A stretch of DNA of 64,000 nt from Pyricularia pennisetigena (lineage: Eukaryota; Ascomycota; Sordariomycetes; Magnaporthales; Pyriculariaceae), in contig NC_043743.1 of the NCBI RefSeq assembly GCF_004337985.1, forward strand, positions 1,141,366 to 1,205,365, written 5' to 3'. The position numbers and the translations under genes are program-made. The notes beneath the pieces were generated by a model, which saw nothing but the letters and a program-made list of their open reading frames with translations, was not told the DNA's origin and ran no database searches. How positions within the stretch are numbered: the first letter of the stretch is position 1; each line of letters begins with the position of its first letter. Below are positions 34,612-46,353 of the stretch, piece by piece.

Positions 34612-35433
34612 CACACCGAAGAATGAAACAATTCGATTTTTTTTTGTCTTGTTCTGATCAGGAAAATATCAAGACTGTTTTGGTGCGATGGTTGACGGTA
34701 TTGCTTTTAATGGCTCTCAAAAGTGAAACGATGCACTTTGCCTGCATTGACGCCGCGTTTTCTTCTTTTTTTTTCCTGTCTTTTTTTTTTTGCCTGCCCT
34801 TCACCTTCAGCGGGGCAAATTTTTGCGACGCTGGCATCGATCGGCAAGGAGACAGGGATTAAGTACCAAGCAATGTTCCCGCCAAGAGGGGCCGGTTCAC
34901 CGCCCGCATCCCTGTACAGGCCCCGCTCATGCCATCTCACTTTAGTTGCTACGGAAATGGGCCAGCCACACGCGTGAACTGTCAGACGCGACTGAGGACT
35001 TCTTCGCTAAAGTGGACTTTGCGCCCCACTCTTTGTACCTAAATCACGATTGTTGACTGAAGCTGTACAGCTGAAGCAAATCGCGTCTTTTGTCTTGATG
35101 TCTTCAATCGCGTTCACTCCCGACATCGACCTCTCAGCTTCATCACAACAAAAGTCACTCTCAGTCTTCGACGAACTATTCGGAGCTGCAAATTCTTTTT
35201 CACAGTTCATCGCTTCTTAGCTCCGCCTTGCTACAAAAAACAAAGGCTGGGCGGCCTGCTCGCCGACGTGTCTTGTAGCCTATACGGCCCCAGGACAGCG
35301 CCTCACAGGATTCTGGATTGTTCAAGCATACAGAGATCGTCACGCATTTTTACTCAACCATCGAATGCCTGTTTGATGATATAGCTTGGACCCTTCACGA
35401 CTAGATTGGCATTCAAACCGCGGTGCCGACAAA
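34612..35433. other. divergent promoter region TMA16 / EXO1
   Basis: An 822-base spacer between head-to-head genes. It contains C/T-rich blocks (34755-34805) and no coding signal. The repair gene EXO1 and a ribosome-assembly gene therefore share one regulatory region. Confidence 0.55.
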
Positions 35434-37854
35434 ATGGGCATCGTCGGACTCCTCCCGCTACTCAAATCAATCCAGAGACCCACCGAGCTTAAGAAATTTG
35501 CCGGCGAAACACTTGCTGTCGATGCCTACGGATGGCTTCATCGTGGCGCCGTGTCCTGCGCTTTAGAGCTGGCACAAGGGAAGCCCACGCGCAAGTGAGT
35601 ACCGCAAGGATCAAGCCTGCTGTTGCCTTGTGGCGATATCAAACTAACAACCTCGGACAGATATGTTGACTTTGCTATGCATCGAGTCAAGATGGTCAAG
35701 TACTTTGGGGCAACTCCATACATAGTCTTTGATGGAGATTTCCTACCAAGCAAAGCTCTTACGGAAGCTTCCCGAGCCAAGCGCCGAGAAGAGAGCAGAA
35801 AGGCCGGCATGGAGTTGCTCAAGGCTGGCAAGCCCGCCCAAGCCTATCTGGAATTTCAGAAGGCGATAGACGTCACGCCCGAAATGGCACGCCATCTGAT
35901 CGAAGAGCTGAAGAAAATCGACGTCCCTTACGTCGTGGCTCCCTACGAGGCCGACGCCCAAATGGTGTATCTGGAACGCAACGGCTATGTCAGCGGCATC
36001 ATATCAGAGGATTCAGATCTTCTGGTTTTCGGAGCCAAGCGCCTCTTGACTAAACTCGATCAGCATGGTCAATGCATCGAGGTCAACAGGCGAGAATTTT
36101 GTGCCGTTCGAGAGATCTCACTGACAGGATGGACTGATGCTGAATTCCGACAGATGGCTATATTTAGTGGATGTGACTATCTGGAAGGTATAAACAAGAT
36201 GGGGTTGAAGACAGCATATCGCATGATCAGGAAGCACAAGACCCCAGAGAAGGTCATACGCCAACTGCAGTTCGAGGGCAAACACAAAATTTCGGAGAAC
36301 TATCTGGCAGCGTTCAAGCAGGCAGAGCTTACCTTCATGCACCAACGAGTCTTTTGCCCAGAGAAGCAGGAGCTTGTTCTGTTGACCGAGCCAACATCGG
36401 GGCTAGATGTGGACGAGATGCCATTTATAGGCGCCAGGGTAGACCCCGAACTCGCCAGGGCTATAGCCTGCGGCGATGTCAACCCCATCACAAAGGAGCG
36501 CATCATCCTTCCAACTCCAGTATCCACAAAAGTGCATTCATTTCCGACCAAGAGAACTGCGCCGGCGCCGAGTAAACCGCTGGGCAAACCGATTGAGGAA
36601 TTTTTCAAAGGTCACCGTCGCATCCCAATGGGAGAAATGGACGCCAATTGCTTTTCGGTTGACCCACAGCAGGTTGGAGTACTTACAGCCAATGGACTGG
36701 CGCCTCGGGTGTTTCCACTTCCTCGACCATATCTCGACGAAACGATTAACCCAGTCCACCGTCCGTACACATCCTCAGCTGGTCCTCGTATCAACCGTCG
36801 GCGTACGGAACCAATCGGAAATTTGCTCGGCTTGAGCTCTTCAGATCAAGCGAACCGCCGGAGGACATCGGGTCCCATCCGCTCATCCAAGGATGAGAGC
36901 CGCACGGCCGGGTTCTCTACATCCCCAAGGCCGCAAAAAAGGGCCAGACTCTGTTCCGAGCAGCACCAGTCGACGAAGGAGGACAAGGAGCTATTCGCTG
37001 AAAAGAGCAAGTTCTTTTCTTCAACAATTACGAAAACGCCAAAATCAAAGCGGAGAAGCGAGGGACACATAATGTCGGATGACTCTATTGACGATGCACT
37101 GCTCAGTCTTCCCGACTACGGTTCACTAAGCTCGGCACATTCAACCCAACCAAGGAAATCAATGGATGTGTTTATGGACGCGCGGAGCGACGATGTTACC
37201 AGCGAAACGCCTGAAGTTATGCTGGCTACACCGATGAAGGAGGACGACCGAAACAAGGACACGACTGAGATCGAAGTGCCGGCTAGCTCTCCAATCAGGG
37301 AATCTATTTCAACCGAGGCAGACGTAGACTTCGACCTCGCAGATCAAGCTCGACAATCTAGTGCGAAGCTTGGTGCCGCGTTGGGTCGGTTTGCCTACAC
37401 ACCCTCAGTGAAGAACCCTGCGAACGGCACGAAGATGGCCTATGGGCTACCAACACCTGACTCTAGCGGAGTGCCTGCCGCAATTGCCCCTCGGTCAACG
37501 GCCGACAAGAAGCGCGATACAACTGGGTCCATGGAAACCCCACGACTGACGCCTCTGCAACGCATCCACGCAAGCGCAATGCAGCGACAAAGCCCTTCGG
37601 CTAGCCAGGGGAACATTGGCGCACAGACGCAGAAGAAACGAGGCCCGAGACGTAGTCTGCCGCCCACCGCACCGGTCAACCCATCCTTTGTGCCTCTACC
37701 CAAGGTGGACCTTGCCGAAGTGGCAGCGTTGAGCCGAGGCGGCGGGGGAAGTGAAGACCTACTTGTCCCCAATAGCGATGGGGAGAACGAGCCAGAATCC
37801 CCAAAGGTGGCCACAAGCCGGACCATGGACCTGGCTAGGTTTTTGTGCAGATGA
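35434..37854 (+). CDS. EXO1: exonuclease 1 (5'-3' exonuclease/flap endonuclease)
   Basis: 784 residues from exons 35434-35594 and 35661-37854 (GTGAGT donor, ACAG acceptor, phase kept). Exo1 acts in the nucleus in mismatch repair excision, double-strand-break end resection and telomere processing. The XPG N-domain starts at the ATG (MGIVGLLPLLK, DAYGWLHRG). The conserved active-site parts follow: FDGDFLPSK, the I-domain VAPYEADAQMVYLER with GIISEDSDLLVFG, and the helix-hairpin-helix GCDYLEGINKMGLKTAYRMI (about residues 1-340). The long C-terminus is disordered. It contains EKSKFFSS (residues 501-508), which fits the MLH1-binding MIP-box pattern (R/K)SK(F/Y)F known from yeast Exo1. The start is the only ATG in frame with the MGI N-terminus that FEN1/EXO1 enzymes need. 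Confidence 0.96.
37003..37017 (+). other. MIP-box-like MLH1-binding motif in EXO1
   Basis: Codons for K-S-K-F-F, residues 502-506 of EXO1, inside an otherwise disordered tail. This matches the Mlh1-interacting consensus described for yeast Exo1, Ntg2 and Sgs1. The match is seen in sequence; binding is inferred. Confidence 0.7.
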
Positions 37855-38660
37855 AAGAAGTTACTGAAGGAGGTTTAATTTATTAAGGCTGTGAATCCTG
37901 CAAGGATACAGAAATATTGTTTTGGGTTGTTACTGGTCGGTTGTTTGTTGCATCGCATTATAATATACCCACTTGTGTAGGCGCCATTAGGCGTCAAGAG
38001 TTTTGTTAGTTTGTCATATCATCAGGATGGAGTTTATCGGTATAAGTTTTTTTTTTTTTTATTGGGCATAGCATGTGAGTGCATGGGACTTTTATCTCAT
38101 GGGTATTGTTTACTGTTCTTTTGAGCGTTGCCTCCATGGCATGCAGGTTGTATAGGGTTACTTGTCTCAATTTAATTGATACCATCAATATCTACCTACC
38201 TCCTCAGATCTTATTGTGGAATTGACTGCCCTCGGACGTATTGATGATACTTGGGAAGTGATTCAGAGTGATTCAGGCATCAGGTACCCTGGGTTCCCTA
38301 GGTGGGATTGGTCGTGTGCATGTGTTACTGTGACAGGGGTATCCTCTGTCAAAATTCTTACCGCCTGGCAGAAAGTGTTGCCAAGATTTCGTTCTGACGG
38401 ACCCTCACACGAAAAATCTTTACATTTTCGGCGCGGAGCTTTGGCCCAATCGATTCCACCTAACCGCACCTACTCCGACCGCCTGGGGGTAAATCCTGAC
38501 GTTTTTTTTAAATCGGCGCTTCTCGACAGTCTGTCTGCACCCCGACACCGACCAGTGCAAGGCAACACATTTCTAGCTACTTTGGTCCCATCTGCCGCTT
38601 CTTTCAATATTAATTTGCCCAAAAAAAACAACAAGGCAATCGGGCTTAAAACAAACAGAA
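37855..38660. other. 0.8 kb spacer EXO1 / RRP14
   Basis: Intergenic region between two plus-strand genes, with a T run at 38047-38060 and no gene. The last part, before 38661, should hold the RRP14 promoter and leader. Confidence 0.5.
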
Positions 38661-40585
38661 ATGTCCGAAAACGACTTGCAGGTCCGTCCTTGCCCCGCTC
38701 GAGTTCCCTGGCCGACGAATTATGGCTGCATAGAAAGAGAGAAAAAAAAAGCTGATAGGCAAAACTGCAGGAGCGACTCCGCGAGTCTGCAAAGGCTTTC
38801 GATGGGCTTTTGTCCCTGATCCCAGCTCAAATTTACTACGGTGACCAACAACAAAATGTATGTGCTTGTTATTTCTATTCAACCATGCGACGGCAAAGCT
38901 CTGTTGGGCTCCCTGCTCGCCACGCTGCCCAATCATCTCCTACCTAGATTTCTAGTCGCAGACGAGGGCCCCTAAGATTAGAATCTCACATTGCGCTCTG
39001 GTTCACCCTGGCTTACCGCTCTGTCTTTCTTCAGGACCAATGGAAGCGGAAAAAGCACACCAAGGCTGAGAAGAAGGCCGCAAAGCTTGGCAAGCTTGAC
39101 CCCGACAGCGAAAAGAACCGCACCGTCCAGGAGGTACTGGAAGAGAGAGCACGCAGCAAGCGCAAGCTAGAGGACGTCGAAAGCCCAGCCGAGGATGAGG
39201 CGGAGCAGGATGAAGATGATATAAGTCTGAACCTTGAGGGCATTGAGATGGAACAGCCCCTCAAGAGGCAGAAGACTGTCGATAGCGACGAGGAGGAAGG
39301 CGAAGAGGAGGTTTCCGCAGCTGAGGATGTCGGACCTGTCGCCGATGAAGACGTTTCAAACACTCTTTCGAATCTTTCTGCCAAAGACCAGAAGAAGCTC
39401 CTCAAGAGGCAAAAGAAGCTGGAGAAGAAGGCCGCCAAGACCAAAAAGTCTAAAGATGCTACCGACGAAGATGCCAAGCCAACACCAACCCCCAAGCAGA
39501 CCCCCAAAGCTGCTGAGGCTGAAACGCCTCGTCCGACCACCGAGGAAGACGACCGCAAGCCGGCTCCTGACAGTGAGCTGGCTCCTATCGACCTTGCGGG
39601 ACTAGAGACGAACGACGGCGAGGGACAGTCCGATTCATCATCAGCAGAATCCAAATCAACTTCTCCAGTATTTGATACAGATTCACAAGCAAACAACGGC
39701 TCCGTGGAGCCCGCTAGCGCGGCAACTTCTATCGCCTCAGCTGCGCCGTCCGACAAGGCTAAACCCGCGAAGCTACCGTCCAGTACATCAGAGGCTTTCA
39801 AGGCTCGTCTTGCCGCCCGGATCGAAGAGCTTCGCAAGGCAAGGAAGGCCGACGGCGCCGAAGGAAAGCCTGCGATGACGCGTCAGGAGCTGATCGAATC
39901 CCGGCGTCAGAAGCAGGCGCAGCGCAAGGCCCACAAGCAAGAGGTGCGAAGGCTGGCAAAGGAGGAAGCCGACCGCAAGCGCGAGGAGGCCCTGGCAAGC
40001 GCACGTACTTCGCCGGGAAGCTTCATGAGCCCTCTGCGACTGGGCGGATCTGACGCCGGCTCCGATTCGGGCGCCAACAACTTTGCTTTTGGCCGTATCG
40101 CATTTGCGGATGGTCAGCAGATGGCACACGACCTCAGCTATGTCAAGGACGAGAAGAAGAAGAAGGGCCCGTCGGACCCCAAGACGGCGTTGGCCAAGCT
40201 CGAGGCGCAGAAGAAGCGCATAGCAGGCTTGGATGAGGATAAGCGCAAGGAGGTGCTTGAGAAGGAGACCTGGCTCGCTGCCAGGCGTCGGGCAGAGGGC
40301 GAGAAGATCCGCGACGACGAGACGCTGCTGCGCAAGGCGGTCAAGCGCAAGGAGCAGGCCAAGAAGAAGAGCGAGCGCGAGTGGGGTGAGCGCAAGGCCG
40401 GCGTCGAGAAGGCTATCCGGGAGCGGCAGAAGAAGCGCGAGGACAACCTGCGCAAGCGCCGCGACGAAAAGGCTGCTGGAAAGATGGGCAAGAAGAAGGG
40501 CGGGCCGACCAGGCCCGGTGGCGGCGGTAAGAAGAACCGCCCCGGTTTTGAAGGGGCTGGTTTTGGAGGTACCAAAAGGAAGTGA
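38661..40585 (+). CDS. RRP14: nucleolar ribosome-assembly protein Rrp14/SURF6
   Basis: 552 residues from three exons, 38661-38681 (seven codons), 38771-38857 and 39035-40585, all in phase 0. Rrp14/SURF6 is a nucleolar RNA-binding protein needed for both ribosomal subunits. The N-terminus MSENDLQ-ERLRESAKAFDGLLSLIPAQ-IYYGD-DQWKRKKHTKAEKKAAKL is the fungal Rrp14 signature and is only recovered by joining the two small exons. The centre is acidic and Lys-rich low-complexity sequence. The C-terminal SURF6 domain (about residues 300-530) has AARIEELRKARKADG, RQKQAQRKAHKQEVRRLAKE, AFGRIAFADGQ, LEAQKKRIAGLDEDKRKE and a Lys/Arg-rich coiled coil ending in GFGGTKRK. The first donor is the unusual GTCCGT; the second is GTATGT. 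Confidence 0.93.
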
Positions 40586-41413
40586 AGGACCAAAATTAAA
40601 AAATTTCTAATTCTACATCATGTCATTCTAAGATATTCTTTTGTCAGGCGCAGGTGGGGTTTGTTGGCGTTTGGCGTCTTGGGGGGCGCCGTGGATTCGC
40701 TCTCTCGTTAGCTCTATCTCATGTTCACGCGAGTCTCTCTTGCCCGCATTGGATCGTCATCGAAATAGCATTTGCAGTGGTTCAAGGGGAAGGTGGGAAA
40801 AAAAGATATATATTTTTTTTTAATTAAAAAAAAAAAACGAATACATTAACAGGAACCGAACGCTTGACTTATTCTTTAAAACTATTGTCCGCATTTGCCC
40901 AGGTTAATTATCAAAAGTAACCAACTAATTGAATCATGATAGAACAAAAAAAGGAGACAGAAAGAAAACGGCACAGAAAATCATTCCCTCCTCTGTCTTC
41001 CGTACGTAGGAAAATGACATTCTATTCCCAAGCAGCAATTTTTGTGCTTGGCAAATCGAGAATCAAAACATCAGAAATGCGTCAACAATCGACGACCGTC
41101 CGATTCATCGTGTTTTTTTCTGTCGTGGACACCAGGTTTGGCCTTGTTCAACTCTAGACCAAGCCTTTTTGTTTGTCACTCCAACCCAGTCCTATGTCCC
41201 TTAGCTTAGATTCAGTCCAGAAGACGGAGGTTTTAGCATGGGAACTCTGAGCCAAAGTTCCCAAGTGTTGGGCGAGTGTGTTGCGAAGCAGGCCGGGAGG
41301 TTTTCGAAGTGTGGAAAGTCGAATGCCATTCGCTGGTGGTGGTCTCGCGGGAGGTGGTGAGCGAGCGGAAGAGTTCGTAGATTGGGTGGGTCTTGGGCCT
41401 TGGCAGGCGTTGT
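40586..41413. other. convergent spacer RRP14 / VPS74
   Basis: An 828-base region between two gene 3' ends. A low-complexity T/A segment at 40806-40838 is the only notable feature. No gene is seen. Confidence 0.5.
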
Positions 41414-42743
41414 TTATAACAGTGAGTCGAGCCGGGTGAAAACGCTCAAGCATGCTGCGACCACTTCGAGTTGGAGTTCTTTATCTTTGCCCTTTGAAAT
41501 TTCCTGTAGAAGAAAACAAACATAGCCAGTCAGTCCCAAATATTATACGGATGTCATGAACACGAACGCAGAAGACGGGGGAGGTTGGAAAACAAGCTTA
41601 CATCACTGATGACTTGGGGCAGGTTGGCACCGATGCCGTGCGCCGTGGCCTTCTTCCCAAACGGCCACTGGCTGTACTCGGCGAGCAGCTCGTCGGTCTG
41701 GGCAAATGCGCGCTCGCGGGCCTCGTGGCCAAGGGTGCTGAGGGCGTTCTCGAGGACGTTGGCGGCGTAGGCGGCACAGACGAGGGCGATGGTGCGGCTG
41801 TAGCGGAACTCGAGGTTCTCGGGCAGGAACTGGGAGCCGGGGAGGACGACGGTGCGCTGGGTCAGCACGTTGCGCACGCGCCGGCGTATCTCCTCCTTGG
41901 CGCCGCTGTCCACCACGGGATGCGTGGCCATGTCGAAGAGGAGGAAGTTGCGCTTCTCGGTGCGCAGGATGCCCTTGTCCACCAGGCCCTTGGCGAGGCG
42001 CTCGCGCACCTGCTTGAGCTGGTAGCCAATCTTCATCAAATTCCAGGTCTCGCCTGTTGTGGGAGGGTGCAGGGGCTTTAGTTAGCAATACGGGATGTGA
42101 TTTGCTGAGCTGGTTGGGTTTTGGCCGATAATGACACGAAGGGACAGTGTGTAGTCATGTTCCAATGCAGCAAAGAGAAAAGCTTACCGCTCAGCAGGTC
42201 GATCCATGAACTGACGCTCATCTTTTCACTCGACTTCATCAGCTTCAAAGCCTCGTCTAACAGTACCTCCCCGGTCAGCGAGTCGTCGATGACCTCCACC
42301 AAGCGATCGGCCAAGGGGAACCGCCGCCTGGAGGGGTCCTTTTGCATGCTAATGCGGCCGCGGAAGGCCAGCTCGATGACTATGCAGCCGCGGAGGGCGT
42401 ACGAGATGTTGTCGTTCCAGAAAGAGAGATAGCCCTGCTTGTCCTTGAGGCCGAGCAGCAACACCTCCTCCATGAGCGTCAGTTTGGGCTGCTTGCTGCG
42501 CTCGGTGCTCTCGCTGATGTCGCGCGGGTCAAAGGCGATCTTGTGGCCGTTCTCGCCCTTTTCGTAGCTCGTCTCGGGCGCGCTGCTGCTGCTGTCTTTT
42601 TGAAAGTTGCTCGACGAGTCGGATCGGCCAATGGCGCCCGCGTTGCTGCTGCCCTCGTCGCCGCCGGCCCCCGCGCCGCCGCCTCCGCCGCCGCCTCCAC
42701 CACCTCTTCGGCGGGTCAGGCCGCCCGATGCGTTGGTCGACAT
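41414..42743 (-). CDS. VPS74: Vps74/GOLPH3 phosphatidylinositol-4-phosphate effector
   Basis: 365 residues from exons 42743-42188, 42053-41602 and 41503-41414 (GTAAGC donors, phases kept). Vps74 binds PI4P on Golgi membranes and retains glycosyltransferases by linking them to COPI. The globular GPP34 domain starts at [20 protein letters not shown] and runs to the end, with [49 protein letters not shown] and the terminal [11 protein letters not shown]. The short tail before it has the Arg cluster TRRRG (residues 10-14), equivalent to the COPI-binding arginines of yeast Vps74, next to a run of glycines from a GC-rich repeat (42655-42712). The last exon encodes only 29 residues and would be missed without splicing. 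Confidence 0.96.
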
Positions 42744-45700
42744 GGTGGATGGGGTTGGATGTGTTTTTTTATGGACGAGAGGGCGGGATCGAAGAGGGGA
42801 GGATCAATCCAGAAAGGGGGGGTTGTTTGGTTGGTTGGTTGGTTTGTGCCGAACGTTTGGTTGCGCTTTACAAGTTTAACGAGCGGTTACTTTTTTGGTG
42901 GCGGCCGATTTTGGGTAGCTCGCGGCGTTGCGTGTGTCGTGGCACGTCGAGACGACCTGGATAAGGTTCTTTCCAAGTACTTTTTCGGTACAACTTTTTT
43001 TTCTCCCCTAACTTCGGGGGAGTTTTTATGAGCAAGATCGCACCGACAATTAGCGTAAAATGGATTGCAGCAAAATATCAATGGAGAAACCAATTGCAAA
43101 ATCTAGTTGTTGGTGAGCCCTGTGCTCGGGTTGATGGGCTGAGTAAAATCTGGTTCGTGGTCGTTGGATAACGAAAGGTCAGCTCAAAGTCGCTGCGCCG
43201 CTACGAGCAATGTGGACTAGGCTAGGTAGAGGCTCTTTGTGGCGGTTCCTCCCAAGGCTGAGAGAGTTTGCACAAACTTACCTACTACACCCAAAGGAAG
43301 GCCAGGTAAGTTAGTTACCTAGGGACCTGTGGGTCGGTCCGATCACCGTCAATCAATTCAATTATCTGTTTGAGCCAGGGATAGAGCGCAGAAAAAAAAA
43401 AAGAGAGGGCATTCATCAGCAGTGCCCAAGTCTTTTGGGGTCCTCCCTCAAGTCTCCAGTGTCTAGGATAGGTGGTGGGGCTTATTTCCACATAAGCAAA
43501 TCATTCCTTCAGGGGAAACCGAACCGGGGGAGGTGCAATCCCTTGATAGTGCTGTGCTGCTGATCCATCTTCAATTGGATTGAATCTCTCTCTAGGCTTG
43601 GCTGCCTACAATGTCCACGTACTTTATACACTCTTGGCTAAAAGCCCTTTCCACTGGCAAATCCATAATACCGCCTTCACCTGAATATTGTCCGATTGGA
43701 GCAAGTTCTGCTTAGTTAAACTTCTCCCCATCAAATTGCTTGATAATATGAGCTGTTGTTGCGGTGCACTTTGTCCTTTTGTTGGTACCCCACATCTTAT
43801 TCCATGACCGTTTGGCGTCCATGCTCCGCTCCTGCGTCCACGAAAAAGCAATGTTTGAGAACCTCCACTCTCCAGCGTCTTAAAAATACCACGTTATCGA
43901 GGGTTGTGCTTTCTCCCGATCTGCTGTTCCAGAGGGATAGCCTCACGGTCTAGATGACAGCAAACTCACGGCTCGATTTTTTTTCTCTTCTTTTTTCCCC
44001 CTCCGTCCTAGGTAGCCCAAGCCATCAGCAAAGGCAGCGAACCCAAGTCCAGTAGGGGTCGAATCCGTCTCGACCTGCCAACAGAGTTCTTCTATAGACT
44101 CACAAAACCTCATAAAAGAAGACAATCAAGGTTGTCGAGTGCTTGGATGATTTCCTCGAATTTTCATGTCCAAGTAGTCTTGGACTCTAAGAGATGAGAG
44201 CTTTTCCTCACTCCTCTCATCCCATGCCGTCGATGTTTTTGAATGCGAATCACCTTCGACAATGGAGCCAACAAACCAGCGAGTTGGGCATGGCATGCCG
44301 CACTGCGCGAGTATTTCGGTGCGCAGCCTACACTGCCCAGCCGAGATTCTTGTTTTGACGTGCCAGTGCCCCAGTCGCGAGATCCCAGACGGCTGAAACG
44401 GATCACGGCCACCTACACGGCTTCGGCGCTCCGGATGCCTACTCAAGCGGCTCGATTGAGACTGACAAAAATGCTTTTGCATTCATGGATCATCACGGGT
44501 GGCAGCACAATCAACGCAGGATGAGCATTGACCAGACTTGAGCTGGCACGATCTTGACTCTCACCACCAAGCCGTCCAAGTGTCACCTCCGCGTCGCAAT
44601 CAACATGGCCCCCGTCAAAAGCTAGTTTGCCTTAAGCTGTCTATGTCCAACATAGCTGCTTTCGGTTTGCCCGCCAGAACGCGACTCATACGTCGAATTC
44701 CCGACCGGGAAGCTGGGGCAACGCGGACGTCATCTAATATTGAAAGGCTTTCGAGTGCCCATGGCGCCGGCAAGGATCAACGATGCCGTTGTCATACCAA
44801 GTGTCCTTCTACCTTACCGTGACACGTCCTGGGAGGCTCCGGGGAAGCCGGTTATTTCCATGGCTGATACCACCATACCAGGGCTGGGCAATATCCAGAC
44901 TCAATCGTTTGAACACGTGAGTAAACATGGCTGACGGAGTAAGTCAAGGGCTCTAAACCTCATATGCGCTGGCCCATTACCTGAAACCTTCCTCGGCCGG
45001 AACCCAATGTATCTCAGCCATATCATGCCAGTGTTGTTGCGCGTGCTGTCACCGTTACAGGTACATGAGAAGTTACACAACAGCTAGTGCGATCTTTAAC
45101 CCTTGCGGCCACATTACCACGATCTGGGAGATCCTGCGATGCGTCTCCACACATAATCTCACTGAAATCCCAACGTGATCCAGGCCTGCGCATATGTGGC
45201 GTGGTGTTGAACTTGGTTGACTTGCACAAACCCGATATTTCAGTCATTTTATGAAGAAGCATCTAATCTAGTCCCTTCGACGGCTCCGCAGCAGCACACG
45301 TAGGTCTTACAGACCCAAGATACGCCAGACATACCACCAGTCCTGTCTTGAAACGCAATTTTGCATCCATCCGTGGGTGTAACTTCGATCCTGCTGGCAG
45401 ATGGGAATATTCGGGTCGCTCCTGAGAAATAGATTAGGGTCCGCCTGTCTCGGCTATTTGCGTTACAATGTTGATGAATATGCGATTCAGCTGCCTGACT
45501 TGACAGCTTGGTATCGTAGCCGAATGAGGCTCCACAGGCCCTGTCTGCTATCGAGTTAAGACTGTAGCCTTACAGAGTGCACGTGAAGGAAGCTTTCAAG
45601 CAGGTCTCTCCATGAGATGCTAGTAGCTCTGTGAGATGCCGGTAGATCGGCACTCATCACTTGTGACCTCGTCTGCTTAGTGGCTGTTTTGTTTACTCCA

Positions 45701-46353
45701 GTCAGAGAGAGGGCATACGGCTGCAGGTATCGAAACAACCATGGCTGATCCGGAAAATCTACATCTCCACGACGGATACTCAAGCTGTCGATATTGAAAA
45801 ATCTGTTTCTCTCAGGCTGTGTCTGCAGTCTCACGACAAAGTGGACTATCCATTGATGTATCACACTGACTTCTTCTTATCCGTCATAGCTCGAGACTAT
45901 TCATCAACATGATCCAAAGAGTGTCACTCTTGTGGTCCATGGCGATGGCGAGAGTCGGACACAAGAGCAGTTAGCGTTGCTTAGCTTCTTCGCAGATGTA
46001 CTGAGGCCGCCATAGACTGATGTCGTCTTGCCAAACGCTGAGACCTTTCTTCAATGCTTACGTCGACGTCGAAGACTCGGATCCCGGCTGGCGCTTCTTT
46101 TCTGGGAATAATGGCCATGTTCGTGTGGAACGCACGGGACGGTAGCCGAGGCCAGGCTGTATCAGTCACCCCTATAAAGCTCTTGTCCTCGTGTGCTATC
46201 TTCTGCTTTTTTTTTTTCGATCCACAGAAGTCCAAGTCCAAGCTTCTGTCTCTCTTTATAACCGCAGCTATCCGTCCCCCAGAAGGCAGTTGATACATTC
46301 GGCCCGCCGCTCTTTACCGCGTCTCGCTGGCCAATTGTAGAGAGAGGTTCATC
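42744..46353. other. 3.6 kb gene-free region upstream of the surface-protein gene
   Basis: This is the largest gap in the window, between divergent VPS74 (-) and the GPI-anchored protein gene (+). I found no convincing open frame, tRNA, transposon end or strong base-composition shift. Small frames of 60-118 codons on both strands lack recognisable content. It may be an extended regulatory region or hold decayed sequence too old to read. Confidence 0.45.

Noticed and set aside
43300..46000. Possible decayed transposon in the large spacer
   Set aside because: No terminal repeats, no transposase or reverse-transcriptase motifs and no strong AT shift typical of RIP could be seen by eye.
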